A DNA stretch of 64,000 nucleotides from Flavobacterium muglaense (GTDB lineage Bacteria; Bacteroidota; Bacteroidia; Flavobacteriales; Flavobacteriaceae). The notes beneath the pieces are model-generated. The model was not told the origin of the DNA, did no database searches, and saw only the letters and a program-made list of their open reading frames with translations. Made by a program: the position numbers and the translations under genes. Below are positions 44,543 to 53,805 of this stretch, one piece after another (the first letter of the stretch is position 1; every line of letters begins with the position of its first letter). The stretch covers positions 1 through 64,000 of the forward strand of contig NZ_JACRUK010000003.1 of NCBI RefSeq assembly GCF_014305155.1. Reading direction: 5' to 3'.

Positions 44543-47500
44543 ATGACAAAAATAAATACACGTAAAGCCTTAAATCCAGCATATAGAAAACATAAGCCAT
44601 TAAGAAATGATGTAACTACTTTTATTCAAAAACTAAACGAATGTATTGCAGCAATAAAACTAAGTGATGAGAACGGTGAAAGCGAAGAACATATAAAATC
44701 GCACTTCAAAGATTTCTTTACCAATACTTTTTATAGAGACAACTACATCAATACGAAAGATAGAATTGATTTAGCTATTTATTTAGACAATACAGCAAAG
44801 TCAGATATTGGTGTAATTATAGAAGCAAAAAAACCAAGTAATAAAGCCGAGTTTATTTCAGAAAACAACCTAAATAAAAAAGCATTACAAGAATTACTTT
44901 TATATTACTTACGCGAACGTTTAGATGGCAAAAACAACAATATAAAACACTTAATAGCTACAAATGGTTACGAATGGTTTTTGTTTAAAGCAGAAGATTT
45001 TTACAACTATTTTTATAAGAATAAAGCTTTAATAAAAGAATACGAAGCATTTAGAGACGGTTTAAAAGACACCACAAAAAATGAATTGTTTTATACTGAA
45101 ATTGCTAAAAAGTATATTGAAGAAGTAAAAAAGGAATTACCTTTTGTACATTTAGATTTCAGTACGGTAAACCTAAACGCATTAGACGATAATAAACTAA
45201 ACACATACTTTAAAATATTTTCTAATGTTCATTTACTAGGACATAGCTTTGGAAACGACAGTAACCAATTAAACAAAAACTTCTACCACGAATTATTGCA
45301 TATTATAGGCTTAGAAGAAGTAGCAGATGGTGGTAAAAAAGTAATACAACGTAAAGATAACAAAACAAGAGATTACGCTTCATTGCTAGAAAATACCATT
45401 TTCACATTAGAAGATAGAGATTATTTACGCAATGTAAAATCAGTAGAAAACACAATCGATAAAGCCTTTAATGTTGGTTTAGAATTATGTTTAACATGGA
45501 TCAATAGAATATTATTTTTAAAATTATTGGAGTCGCAATTAGCTACCTACCACAATAACGCCAAGGAATATCGATTTTTAAACTCAGATTTTAATGATGG
45601 GTTTGATGCTTTGAACAATTTATTCTTTTCAGCATTAGCAAAAAAAGTTGATGAAAGACATCCCAAATATGCTGATAAATTCAAATACATACCGTATTTA
45701 AATAGTTCGTTATTTGAAAGAAATGAATTAGAAAACGAAACCTTTGAAATTTCAGCATTGAATAATGATGAAATGAAAGTATTTCCTAGTACGATATTAA
45801 AAGACAGTAATGGTAAACGTTTCAAAGGCAAACTTAAAACTTTAGATTATTTATTTAAATTTTTAGATGCTTATGATTTTGCAACCGATGGAACAGAAGG
45901 AATAGTTGAAGGGCAAGAAACAAAAACCTTAATCAATGCTTCAGTTTTAGGATTAATATTCGAAAAAATAAACGGTTATAAAGATGGATCTTTTTATACA
46001 CCAGCATACATTACCATGTATATGTGTAAAGAAACTATTCGAAGAGCAGTGGCACAAAAATTTAAAGAACAAGAAAACGATACCATTGAAAACTTTGACG
46101 ATGTAAAAGCCTATTCTTCACGATTCTTTAAAGCCGATGATTCGAAACGATTCAATACTCTTATAAACAGTTTACGTATTTGCGACCCAGCTGTAGGTTC
46201 AGGTCACTTTTTAGTATCAGCGCTTAATGAGTTAATTGTTATTAAAAACGAATTAGGTATTTTAATAGACGAAAAAGGAATACCATTACGTGTAGATATA
46301 CAAATAGATAACGACGAATTATACATATCAGATGCTAACGGAAATTTATTTGAATACAACCCAAACGATGCCGAAAGTACACGCATACAAAAAACCTTAT
46401 TCGAAGAAAAACAAACCCTTATAGAAAACTGTTTATTTGGTGTAGATATTAACCCCAACTCTGTTAAAATATGTCGTTTACGTTTATGGATAGAGTTATT
46501 AAAAAATGCATACTATAACCAAACTGCCATATCGAGTTTGTCACCTCGAGCGGAGTCGAGAGGCGAGCTACTTGCTTTACAAACTTTACCAAATATTGAT
46601 ATTAACATTAAATGTGGTAACTCTTTAATAAGCCGTTTCGATTTGCAAGACGATTTAAAAGATGCCTTTAAAGGTAAAGATGTCAAATACAATTTTACCG
46701 ACTATAAAAAAGCCGTAAACGATTATAAAAACTCTAACAGTAAAGAAGAAAAATACCAAGTATTAGAAATAATAAACGAAGTAAAAAATAACTTTAAAAG
46801 TACACTAGACAATAAATTTATCGACAAAGTATCTAAAGCTGTGGGTACTTATGAAAACGAAAAACAACGGCTGGATAATTTAGCACTTTTTGGCGAAAAA
46901 ATTAAAAAAGCCGAAAAAGACAAACTTAAAAAGTTAAAAGCCGATGCCGATACCTTTGCACAAGAAAAAGAAGATACCATAAACAATGCTATTTATAACA
47001 ATGCTTTTGAGTGGCGTTTTGAATTTCCTGAAGTGTTGGATGATAAAGGTAATTATTTAGGTTTTGATGCAATAATTGGAAACCCTCCTTATATCGACGC
47101 TAAAAAATTAGCTGCAATAAGTTCATATTTAAAAGAAAATTATAAAGTATATTACAGTAGTTCCGATTTAAGTAGTTACTTTTTTGAATTAGGATTAAAT
47201 GTTTTAAAAAGTAATGGTTTATTCTCATACATAAATACTAATAAATTCTTTAGAACGGAATATGGTAAACCTTTACGAGAATTTATTTCAGACAATAAAA
47301 TTTATTCAATAATTAACTTTGAACAGGTTCCAATATTTGATGAAGCTTTAGTTTCTAGTTTAATTATTGTGTTAGAGAAAAATAAAAATAAAGAAGATTT
47401 TAGTTTTGTTGAATTTAATAAAGAAAAGTCTCCAACACATGAATTTGAAAATTTAATTAAAGAGAGAAATAAAGTAATTTTAAAAAATGATATTGATTCT

Positions 47501-48328
47501 GATAGTTGGAATTTTTCAAATCAAAAAGAAAACATATTACTAAAAAAACTATTTTTAAATAGTAGTAAAATTAAGGACATAAATACTATTGATATAAAAA
47601 GAGGTGTAACAACAGGGTTTGATCCAGCATTTATTATAGACAATGATATTAAATCAACTTTAAATTTATCAGACGATATCAAACCTTTAATAAAAGGGGC
47701 AAATATTAAAAAGTACTTTCTAACTAAAACGAATTTAAATTTAATTTTTACTAAAAGAGGTTATGATATTGAATCTAATCAATCAATTAAAGATTATTTA
47801 CAAAGATTTTATAAAGATTTAAAGCCTAAAGAAAATAATGATAAAAGAGGAAGAAAGCCTGGTAAATACGAATGGTTTGAAATTCAAGATAATATTGCAT
47901 ATTTCCAAAATTTTGATAAGAATAAAATTGTATGGCCTTTAACAGCAGCTAATTGGGGTTTTGCATTAGATTATGATAAACATTATTTATCAAGTGGAGG
48001 TTTTATGTTAGTATCAGAAGATTTACACCTTAATTATATTTTAGCAGTATTAAACTCAAATTTAATGAAGTTCTTATTTTCAAAAATAGGTGTTATGACA
48101 GCAGGTGGTGCATATACTTTAAAGAAAGCTACAATTGATGAATTTCCACTTAAAGAAATTGAAGTAATTCAACAACAACCATTCATAGACAAAGTAGACC
48201 AAATATTAGCCTTAAAACAAGACAACCCAGAAGCAGATACCACAACCCTAGAAAAAGAAATAGATGCAATGGTGTATACTCTGTATGGCTTAACAGAGGA
48301 AGAAATTAATATTGTAGAGAATAGTTAA
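44543..48328 (+). CDS. Type IIG restriction-modification enzyme (Eco57I-like)
   Basis: One polypeptide (1261 residues) combines nuclease and methylase. The N-terminus carries a PD-(D/E)XK site (DLAIYLDN ... VIIEAKK, about 76-96). The adenine methylase core has the SAM motif CDPAVGSGHFL near 547 and NPPY near 845. The C-terminal part (900-1220) is a target recognition domain with a TaqI-C-like segment. This is the single-chain type IIG architecture. It heads a four-gene operon with Shedu, RhuM and DUF5655 genes, the next starting 3 bases after its stop. A short palindromic insert (46536-46568) is translated in frame. Confidence 0.9.
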   Translation: MTKINTRKALNPAYRKHKPLRNDVTTFIQKLNECIAAIKLSDENGESEEHIKSHFKDFFTNTFYRDNYINTKDRIDLAIYLDNTAKSDIGVIIEAKKPSNKAEFISENNLNKKALQELLLYYLRERLDGKNNNIKHLIATNGYEWFLFKAEDFYNYFYKNKALIKEYEAFRDGLKDTTKNELFYTEIAKKYIEEVKKELPFVHLDFSTVNLNALDDNKLNTYFKIFSNVHLLGHSFGNDSNQLNKNFYHELLHIIGLEEVADGGKKVIQRKDNKTRDYASLLENTIFTLEDRDYLRNVKSVENTIDKAFNVGLELCLTWINRILFLKLLESQLATYHNNAKEYRFLNSDFNDGFDALNNLFFSALAKKVDERHPKYADKFKYIPYLNSSLFERNELENETFEISALNNDEMKVFPSTILKDSNGKRFKGKLKTLDYLFKFLDAYDFATDGTEGIVEGQETKTLINASVLGLIFEKINGYKDGSFYTPAYITMYMCKETIRRAVAQKFKEQENDTIENFDDVKAYSSRFFKADDSKRFNTLINSLRICDPAVGSGHFLVSALNELIVIKNELGILIDEKGIPLRVDIQIDNDELYISDANGNLFEYNPNDAESTRIQKTLFEEKQTLIENCLFGVDINPNSVKICRLRLWIELLKNAYYNQTAISSLSPRAESRGELLALQTLPNIDINIKCGNSLISRFDLQDDLKDAFKGKDVKYNFTDYKKAVNDYKNSNSKEEKYQVLEIINEVKNNFKSTLDNKFIDKVSKAVGTYENEKQRLDNLALFGEKIKKAEKDKLKKLKADADTFAQEKEDTINNAIYNNAFEWRFEFPEVLDDKGNYLGFDAIIGNPPYIDAKKLAAISSYLKENYKVYYSSSDLSSYFFELGLNVLKSNGLFSYINTNKFFRTEYGKPLREFISDNKIYSIINFEQVPIFDEALVSSLIIVLEKNKNKEDFSFVEFNKEKSPTHEFENLIKERNKVILKNDIDSDSWNFSNQKENILLKKLFLNSSKIKDINTIDIKRGVTTGFDPAFIIDNDIKSTLNLSDDIKPLIKGANIKKYFLTKTNLNLIFTKRGYDIESNQSIKDYLQRFYKDLKPKENNDKRGRKPGKYEWFEIQDNIAYFQNFDKNKIVWPLTAANWGFALDYDKHYLSSGGFMLVSEDLHLNYILAVLNSNLMKFLFSKIGVMTAGGAYTLKKATIDEFPLKEIEVIQQQPFIDKVDQILALKQDNPEADTTTLEKEIDAMVYTLYGLTEEEINIVENS
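46536..46568. repeat. In-frame palindromic element inside the type IIG gene
   Basis: CACCTCGAGCGGAGTCGAGA (46542-46561) and flanks form a hairpin (CTCGA/TCGAG) that resembles the common flavobacterial palindrome with a CCTCGAGC...GTCGAG core. It adds about a dozen residues (SSLSPRAESRGELLA) between the methylase strands without breaking the frame. Confidence 0.6.
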
Positions 48329-48331
48329 TAT

Positions 48332-49588
48332 ATGAGTAGAATTGATGCTTTTGAAAATCCTTTTGAAAATTTATTTAATCTTTCAAAAGATGACATTACC
48401 TCGTTAACAATAAAAGAAAATAACGATAAAAACAATTGTTACTTACAAGACACGTCTGGCACTTTGTATGGTGGATTTATTATAAATGAATTAAAAACGA
48501 CTAAAACTATTTGCAAAGTATCATTTTATAAATCAAGTGATTCTAATAATTACTTACCACGAATTGAATTTAGAAAAGTAAATAATAAAGGGGAAACAAA
48601 AAAACCTATAAAAGAAGATATAATAATTAAATTTTCAGAAAGTGAAGAAGTAAAAAACTTTTGGACTCTAATAAACTTTTTAGATGGATTTAAAGAAATT
48701 GTAGACACTGGAGATTTTCAAAAAAAGTATAAAGCAGTTAGTTTTGATAATTACATTTTAGAATTTAAAAACAAATCTGAAGAAGAAAAAATAAATGAAT
48801 TAATACAACTTACTGAAAGCACTAAATTATCAAATGAAGATATTAAAGTTATCTTAAGTAATCATAGAAAAAAGGCAGTATTTGGTTTTTATTGTTTGTT
48901 AAAAAATTATAATGTTCAAAGTCAAAATCCTTTTGAATATTTTAGAACTAAACGTAATATTTCACAAAAAGGTGAAGAAGTTATATGGCATCATTTTTTA
49001 AAAGAAAATGATTGGATTATTGGATTGAATGTAGATATTAAATTTATTAGAGATTTTCTATCAGAACAAAAAGTAGGAGAAGAGAATTCCATAGGTTCAG
49101 GTAGTCCAAAGGTTGATTTACTTGGGATATCCTATTTCACAACATTAATTGAATTAAAAACTTCTAAAACAAAAATATTTAAAGAAAATAAAACAAATAA
49201 ATCTCGAGCTAATACTTGGGATTTTTCCCCTGAATTTATTGAGGCATATAGTCAAACATTAGCACAAAGAACAGAAATAAGCTCTGGCAAAGATTTTATA
49301 GATGAAAGTAGAAATATTTTGGATACAAAAAAATATAGAATTTTAGATCCTAAGTCAGTACTAATAATTGGAAACAGAAATTTAGAATTTCCTCATAGTA
49401 GAAACCTAGACAATGAATATAAAACAGATTGTTTTGAAAGACTTAGACGAGATATTAGAAATTTAGATATTATTACGTACGATGAATTGTTTGAAAGAGC
49501 ATTTCATATAGTTTATAACACAAAACTTCCTGATGATTGGTATACAATTGATGAACATATTTTTATTAAAGATATTTTAAAATTATAA
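48332..49588 (+). CDS. Shedu-type defence nuclease (DUF4263, SduA-like)
   Basis: SduA of the Shedu system is a single-protein antiphage nuclease. The C-terminal half of this 418-residue protein matches DUF4263: HHFLKENDWIIGLNVDI, then the PD-(D/E)XK site SPKVDLLGISYFTTLIELKTSK with Asp near 262, Glu 274 and Lys 276. SPEFIEAYSQTLAQRTE and SVLIIGNRN follow in the expected order. The N-terminal 200 residues are a variable sensor-like domain, as in other Shedu proteins. It is 3 bases after the type IIG gene and 30 before rhuM, so it is probably co-expressed with them. Confidence 0.85.
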   Translation: MSRIDAFENPFENLFNLSKDDITSLTIKENNDKNNCYLQDTSGTLYGGFIINELKTTKTICKVSFYKSSDSNNYLPRIEFRKVNNKGETKKPIKEDIIIKFSESEEVKNFWTLINFLDGFKEIVDTGDFQKKYKAVSFDNYILEFKNKSEEEKINELIQLTESTKLSNEDIKVILSNHRKKAVFGFYCLLKNYNVQSQNPFEYFRTKRNISQKGEEVIWHHFLKENDWIIGLNVDIKFIRDFLSEQKVGEENSIGSGSPKVDLLGISYFTTLIELKTSKTKIFKENKTNKSRANTWDFSPEFIEAYSQTLAQRTEISSGKDFIDESRNILDTKKYRILDPKSVLIIGNRNLEFPHSRNLDNEYKTDCFERLRRDIRNLDIITYDELFERAFHIVYNTKLPDDWYTIDEHIFIKDILKL

Positions 49589-49618
49589 AATAACATTATT
49601 AAACACATACATAACAAT

Positions 49619-50632
49619 ATGGATCAAAACGAGCAAAATATCATTATTTACAACACACAAGATGGTAAATCAGCCGTAAGTTTATATTCTAAAGATGGTA
49701 CTATTTGGATGAACCAAAACCAATTAGCAGAACTTTTTGACACCTCTAAACAAAACATAGGGCAACACATAGCTAACATACTAGAAGAAAAAGAGTTACA
49801 AGAGATTTCAGTTGTAAAGAATTACTTTACAACTGCCACAGATGGTAAAAATTACGAAGTTACTTTTTATGCCCTAGACATGATCTTAGCAATTGGGTTT
49901 AGAGTGCGAAGTAAAAGAGGTACACAATTTAGAATTTGGGCAAATCAAAACCTCAAAGAATATATGATTAAAGGATTTGTCATGGATGACGAACGTTTAA
50001 AAAATCCAGACGGCAGACCCGATTATTTTGACGAACTACTCGCACGCATAAGGGATGTTCGTGCTTCTGAAAAACGATTCTATCAAAAAGTAAGAGACTT
50101 ATTGGCACTAAGTAGCGATTACGACCCCACAGACAAAGCAACGCAAATGTTTTTTGCAGAAACACAAAACAAATTACTGTATGCCGTAACTAATCAAACA
50201 GCTGCCGAAATTATAGTATCAAGAGCCAATGCACAGCAACCCAACATGGCACTAACTTCATGGAAAGGTAATGTAGTAAGAAAACAAGATATTATCACTG
50301 CAAAAAATTACCTCACCCAAGACGAAATAGATTCTTTAAACCGCTTGGTAGTTATCTTTTTAGAAACAGCAGAACTAAGGGTAAAAGACAAAAAAGATAT
50401 TCCTATCTCTTTTTGGCAACAAAATATTGACAAGCTATTAGCATTTAACGACAAACCAGTCCTAAAAGGAAAAGGTGCAATATCCAACCTGCAAATGGAG
50501 CAACAAGTACACGAAATCTATACACAATTCGACCAAAACAGAAAAGCACAAGATGCCAAAGAAGCAGATAGAATAGATTTAAAAACGCTTGAAAATACAA
50601 TAAAAAAACAAAAAAATGATTCTCTACAATAA
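49619..50632 (+). CDS. rhuM: RhuM-family protein
   Basis: The 337-residue protein shows the RhuM landmarks: TIWMNQNQLAELFDTSKQNIGQHI (a helix-turn-helix-like start, about 29-52), YALDMILAIGFRVRSKRGTQFRIWA (about 86-110) and FFAETQNKLLYAVTNQTAAEII (about 181-202). RhuM proteins occur on Salmonella pathogenicity islands and are frequent passengers of restriction and defence loci; their biochemical role is unknown, though the HTH suggests DNA binding. The 3' end overlaps the next gene by 17 bases. Confidence 0.9.
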   Translation: MDQNEQNIIIYNTQDGKSAVSLYSKDGTIWMNQNQLAELFDTSKQNIGQHIANILEEKELQEISVVKNYFTTATDGKNYEVTFYALDMILAIGFRVRSKRGTQFRIWANQNLKEYMIKGFVMDDERLKNPDGRPDYFDELLARIRDVRASEKRFYQKVRDLLALSSDYDPTDKATQMFFAETQNKLLYAVTNQTAAEIIVSRANAQQPNMALTSWKGNVVRKQDIITAKNYLTQDEIDSLNRLVVIFLETAELRVKDKKDIPISFWQQNIDKLLAFNDKPVLKGKGAISNLQMEQQVHEIYTQFDQNRKAQDAKEADRIDLKTLENTIKKQKNDSLQ

Positions 50633-51521
50633 CACTTCAGGTCAATTAAACCAAGTAAAAGAAAAGCCATTTAAGCTAGAAAGAGAAATTCAATCTATTT
50701 TTGAAAACAATCTTCAAGACGTAATGAGTTTGCAATTAGTAAAGTCAGAATTTGCAATAAAAAACAAACGTATAGATTCTCTAGCTTACGACAAACAAAC
50801 AAATGCATTTATCATTATTGAGTACAAAAGAGACAAGAACTACAGTGTAGTAGACCAAGGTTTAACGTATCTTAATTTAATGCTTCAAAACAAAGCAGAA
50901 TTCATACTTACCTACAACGAAACATTAAAAGACACTTTACATAGTAAAGATGTAGATTGGTCACAATCAAGAGTAGCTTTTGTTTCTCCAAGCTTTACAG
51001 AAAATCAAATTTCAGCAAGTGATTTTAAAGATTTTGGTATAGAATTATGGGAGGTGAAACAATTTGAAAATAATACTATAAGTATCAATAGCATTAAAAA
51101 GAGTAGTGGAGCACCAAGTATAAAACCACTTTTAGAAAATAGTGAGAAACTTAAAGAGGTAAAAGAAAACATAAAAGTATATACAGAGGAAGACCATTAT
51201 AATAACGGTTCAGATACTTCAATTGAATTATACGAAAAGTTTAAAGCTGCAATAATAAATCTTGCTGATGGGATAGAAATTATTCCTCAAAAATTCTACA
51301 TAGCTTTCAAAAAAGGCAGTAATATTTCGGATATTGAAATGCAAAAGAAAGGGTTAAAGGTATTTATAAATGCCAAAATAGGAGCATTAGACGACCCTAA
51401 AGGATTATCAAAAGATGTTTCAAACATTGGCCATAGAGGAAATGGGGATTATCAAATTCAAATAGAAAATGATAAGGATTTAGAGTATATAATGAGCTTG
51501 ATAAAACAAGTTATTAAGTAA
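50616..51521 (+). CDS. DUF5655 protein with PD-(D/E)XK nuclease-like domain
   Basis: The 301-residue protein has an N-terminal nuclease-like domain of about 150 residues: RIDSLAYDKQTNAFIIIEYKRDKN with Asp 54, Glu 69 and Lys 71 forming the D...ExK site. The C-terminal DUF5655 region follows (ELYEKFKAAIINLADGIEIIPQKFYIAFKKGSNISDIEMQKKGLKVFINAK). It starts inside the end of rhuM, so translation is coupled. Such proteins recur in restriction loci; a DNA-end or damage-related role is inferred. It is the last gene of the operon; 51522-51755 is a non-coding gap. Confidence 0.8.
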   Translation: MILYNNTSGQLNQVKEKPFKLEREIQSIFENNLQDVMSLQLVKSEFAIKNKRIDSLAYDKQTNAFIIIEYKRDKNYSVVDQGLTYLNLMLQNKAEFILTYNETLKDTLHSKDVDWSQSRVAFVSPSFTENQISASDFKDFGIELWEVKQFENNTISINSIKKSSGAPSIKPLLENSEKLKEVKENIKVYTEEDHYNNGSDTSIELYEKFKAAIINLADGIEIIPQKFYIAFKKGSNISDIEMQKKGLKVFINAKIGALDDPKGLSKDVSNIGHRGNGDYQIQIENDKDLEYIMSLIKQVIK

Positions 51522-51755
51522 TTCTAAATAGTCTAACTGAAAAAATACTGTGATAATTTAGACTGAATGATAAAGGCTCGTAACAAAAAGTATTATTTTT
51601 TTCATTGGTTTTTTATTTATTTTTTTATTTGAAAAATATTAAAACACTAATAATCAATTATTTAATTTTAAAATATGTCTGTTTGTTATTTTTTTTGATG
51701 CTTGTCTGTTTTTAAAGTATTAAAAGATAAGGGCAGTGTGACACAATTGTAAAAA

Positions 51756-53360
51756 ATGACTTTAATTAATAACAATCAGTACGATAATTACTTATTACAA
51801 ATACTTAAAAAGAAAAAATTTCAAGTAAGTAAAGAACTGTGTGATTTGCTTTCTGAAAAATTTAATGTAACAAATGTCTATTCTCGTCAGATTATTAAAC
51901 GTGTTGTTGCTAAAGGCCTTGTAAAATCATCTTCACCAATGACTTTTGGAAAAGGTCAGTTTGTTTACTTTCTTCCAGGACAAAAACTGACAAAAGATGT
52001 TATAAAAGAAATTGCAAAAATATATAGACCGCCATTATATAGATTAATTGAAAGTTTAGATATAAACGATGGAATCATATCCTATTATGAAGCATTAAAA
52101 ATTACAGCGTCACCTCTAATAAGAACAGGTGCTAAAATTGATTTACTCGATGACTTAATTGAAGTTTTAAAAAACGGCGATTTTGTTTATTTGGCTAAAG
52201 ACGCAAATGATGTTAAATACATATTATTACAAACGGTAAAAGAAACGGAAGAGAAATTAATTAAAACGCATTTTTCGAAATTGCTTATCGATTCTCTTTT
52301 TGTGAAAGATATTATAGATTGGTTAGCAAAATCAAATCTTATTACATCTTTAAATAATAGATTCAGAAATAAAATAACTCCATCCTTGGGAGCAGTTCAT
52401 AACAATCTTTTGTGGGACGCTTTCGGTTACACAAAAGCAACAGGATTAAACCCTGTAACAGCCAATGGAGCTAAAACTATAGAAAAGCAAACTTTAGTTG
52501 TGGTTGATATTTTATTGTCGAGAGATTACAATCAAATAGATTTAGATGGCTTTTTAAGCAGAATACAAATTAATTTAAATTCAGTTACAACCGGTACACG
52601 TAAAATTATACCAATAGTTATATATCGAAGTTGCTCTTCATATATTTTAAGCACTTTAAGATCTTTGGGCTTTCTATGTTACGATATAGGTTCAATTTAT
52701 GGCTCAAATATTTTTTCAATATTAGAAAATGTTTCTAAACTCCAGCTTAATAAAAAATTTCTAGAAAATGAGGACTTTGAGAAAACAATAGAAGACACTT
52801 TAAAAACAATAAAGGATTCTGGGCAAGAAGTTCAGTTGGGTGCTTTAAAAGGTACATTGTTTGAAGTAATGATGTATCAAGTTTTGAAACACCAATATCC
52901 TAGCGCTGATATAAATCCAAACGTTTATCACTCGAAAACCTTCACTAATAAAGATACTCAAAAGGTAGAAAAGGAAAGGTATGAGTATGATTATGTAATA
53001 AGATCTTCTAATCCTAAAGAGATAATAGTTATCGAGTTAAAAGGGTATCATTCGGCACATCAAATACCATTAGGTAAATATGACACTAAATATACTTTAA
53101 AATGGTTTTTTAACCGAACATTACCATTTATTAAGGATAAATATCAAGTAGACATTGATAATGGATATGCTTTTAAAGCCGTTTATATAACTTCTAGTAT
53201 GTTTGAACCTGAAGCAATAGCACATTTAATAGAATTAAATAAAGGTACTTTTAAACCCAAAAGGCTTGATGTTTTTTATGACAGAGAGAAGTTACTTGAA
53301 TTAATTGAAGAAAATGATTTTAAATCGCTAAAAGATATAATTGATAAATATTATTTATAA
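51756..53360 (+). CDS. Unknown protein with winged-helix start and PD-(D/E)XK-like C-terminus
   Basis: No named family was recognised. The 534 residues begin with a winged-helix-like segment (QILKKKKFQVSKELCDLLSEKFNVTNVYSRQIIKRVVAKGLV) and end in a nuclease-like domain. Around 365 sits GTLFEVMMYQVLKHQYP. The motif YEYDYVIRSSNPKEIIVIELKGYHSAH follows, with Asp near 411 and Glu/Lys near 427, the D...ExK layout seen in restriction-type nucleases. Isolated between a restriction operon and a toxin pair, it is a good candidate defence nuclease. The stop overlaps a short ORF (TAATG). Confidence 0.7.
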   Translation: MTLINNNQYDNYLLQILKKKKFQVSKELCDLLSEKFNVTNVYSRQIIKRVVAKGLVKSSSPMTFGKGQFVYFLPGQKLTKDVIKEIAKIYRPPLYRLIESLDINDGIISYYEALKITASPLIRTGAKIDLLDDLIEVLKNGDFVYLAKDANDVKYILLQTVKETEEKLIKTHFSKLLIDSLFVKDIIDWLAKSNLITSLNNRFRNKITPSLGAVHNNLLWDAFGYTKATGLNPVTANGAKTIEKQTLVVVDILLSRDYNQIDLDGFLSRIQINLNSVTTGTRKIIPIVIYRSCSSYILSTLRSLGFLCYDIGSIYGSNIFSILENVSKLQLNKKFLENEDFEKTIEDTLKTIKDSGQEVQLGALKGTLFEVMMYQVLKHQYPSADINPNVYHSKTFTNKDTQKVEKERYEYDYVIRSSNPKEIIVIELKGYHSAHQIPLGKYDTKYTLKWFFNRTLPFIKDKYQVDIDNGYAFKAVYITSSMFEPEAIAHLIELNKGTFKPKRLDVFYDREKLLELIEENDFKSLKDIIDKYYL

Positions 53361-53453
53361 TGACAGAAAAATCAATTATAGCAATTCTCAATGGATTAAA
53401 TAGAAATCCCAATTATAGAAACTGCATTAGATGTTGAATTAGTGATAGTTTAA
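53360..53453 (+). pseudogene. Truncated or frameshifted remnant after the nuclease gene
   Basis: The ATG at 53360 overlaps the upstream stop (TAATG) and gives a 25-residue frame that ends at 53437. Continuing in the +1 frame reads IPIIETALDVELVIV before a stop at about 53453. The coupling geometry suggests a lost partner gene. Evidence is thin. Confidence 0.3.
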
Positions 53454-53598
53454 GTTTTAACATTGTATTTGTAACTTTATTGAAAATAATACGTTAAATT
53501 GGTATCTACAAAATACCTTTGTTTAGGTGCTTTATATTTATTTTTTTTATCTAAAGTAAATAGTATACTTTTACCAACGTAATAAAACCATAGTTAAC

Positions 53599-53802
53599 AT
53601 GACAACAAAAGAACATAAAGATTATATTGAAGAACTTAGAAAGTATTCTTCAAACCTTTTAAAGTCTGAAAATGATGTAAAGAAGTTTTTTGTTGATGCT
53701 GGTATTCACACTGAAACTGGTAGATTAACTAAGGTTTATTCATCTTCAGAACCAGTTAATATTGGTTATAAACAAGACTCGAAAAACACTTCAAAAAAGT
53801 AG
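53599..53802 (+). CDS. Small protein upstream of ART-like toxin (putative antitoxin)
   Basis: The 67-residue charged protein has a helical N-terminus (HKDYIEELRKYSSNLLKSENDVKKFFVDAGIHTETGRLTK) and a basic, flexible tail. The KFFVDAGIHTETGRLTKVY segment resembles small proteins of unnamed families beside toxin genes. It ends 3 bases before the toxin-like gene, so it is probably its antitoxin or a regulatory partner. No DNA-binding domain is obvious. Confidence 0.6.
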   Translation: MTTKEHKDYIEELRKYSSNLLKSENDVKKFFVDAGIHTETGRLTKVYSSSEPVNIGYKQDSKNTSKK

Positions 53803-53805
53803 TCT

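Noticed and set aside
44543..48328. BREX-type PglX methylase
   Set aside because: It has its own N-terminal PD-(D/E)XK site and no brx/pgl partner genes, so a type IIG enzyme fits better.
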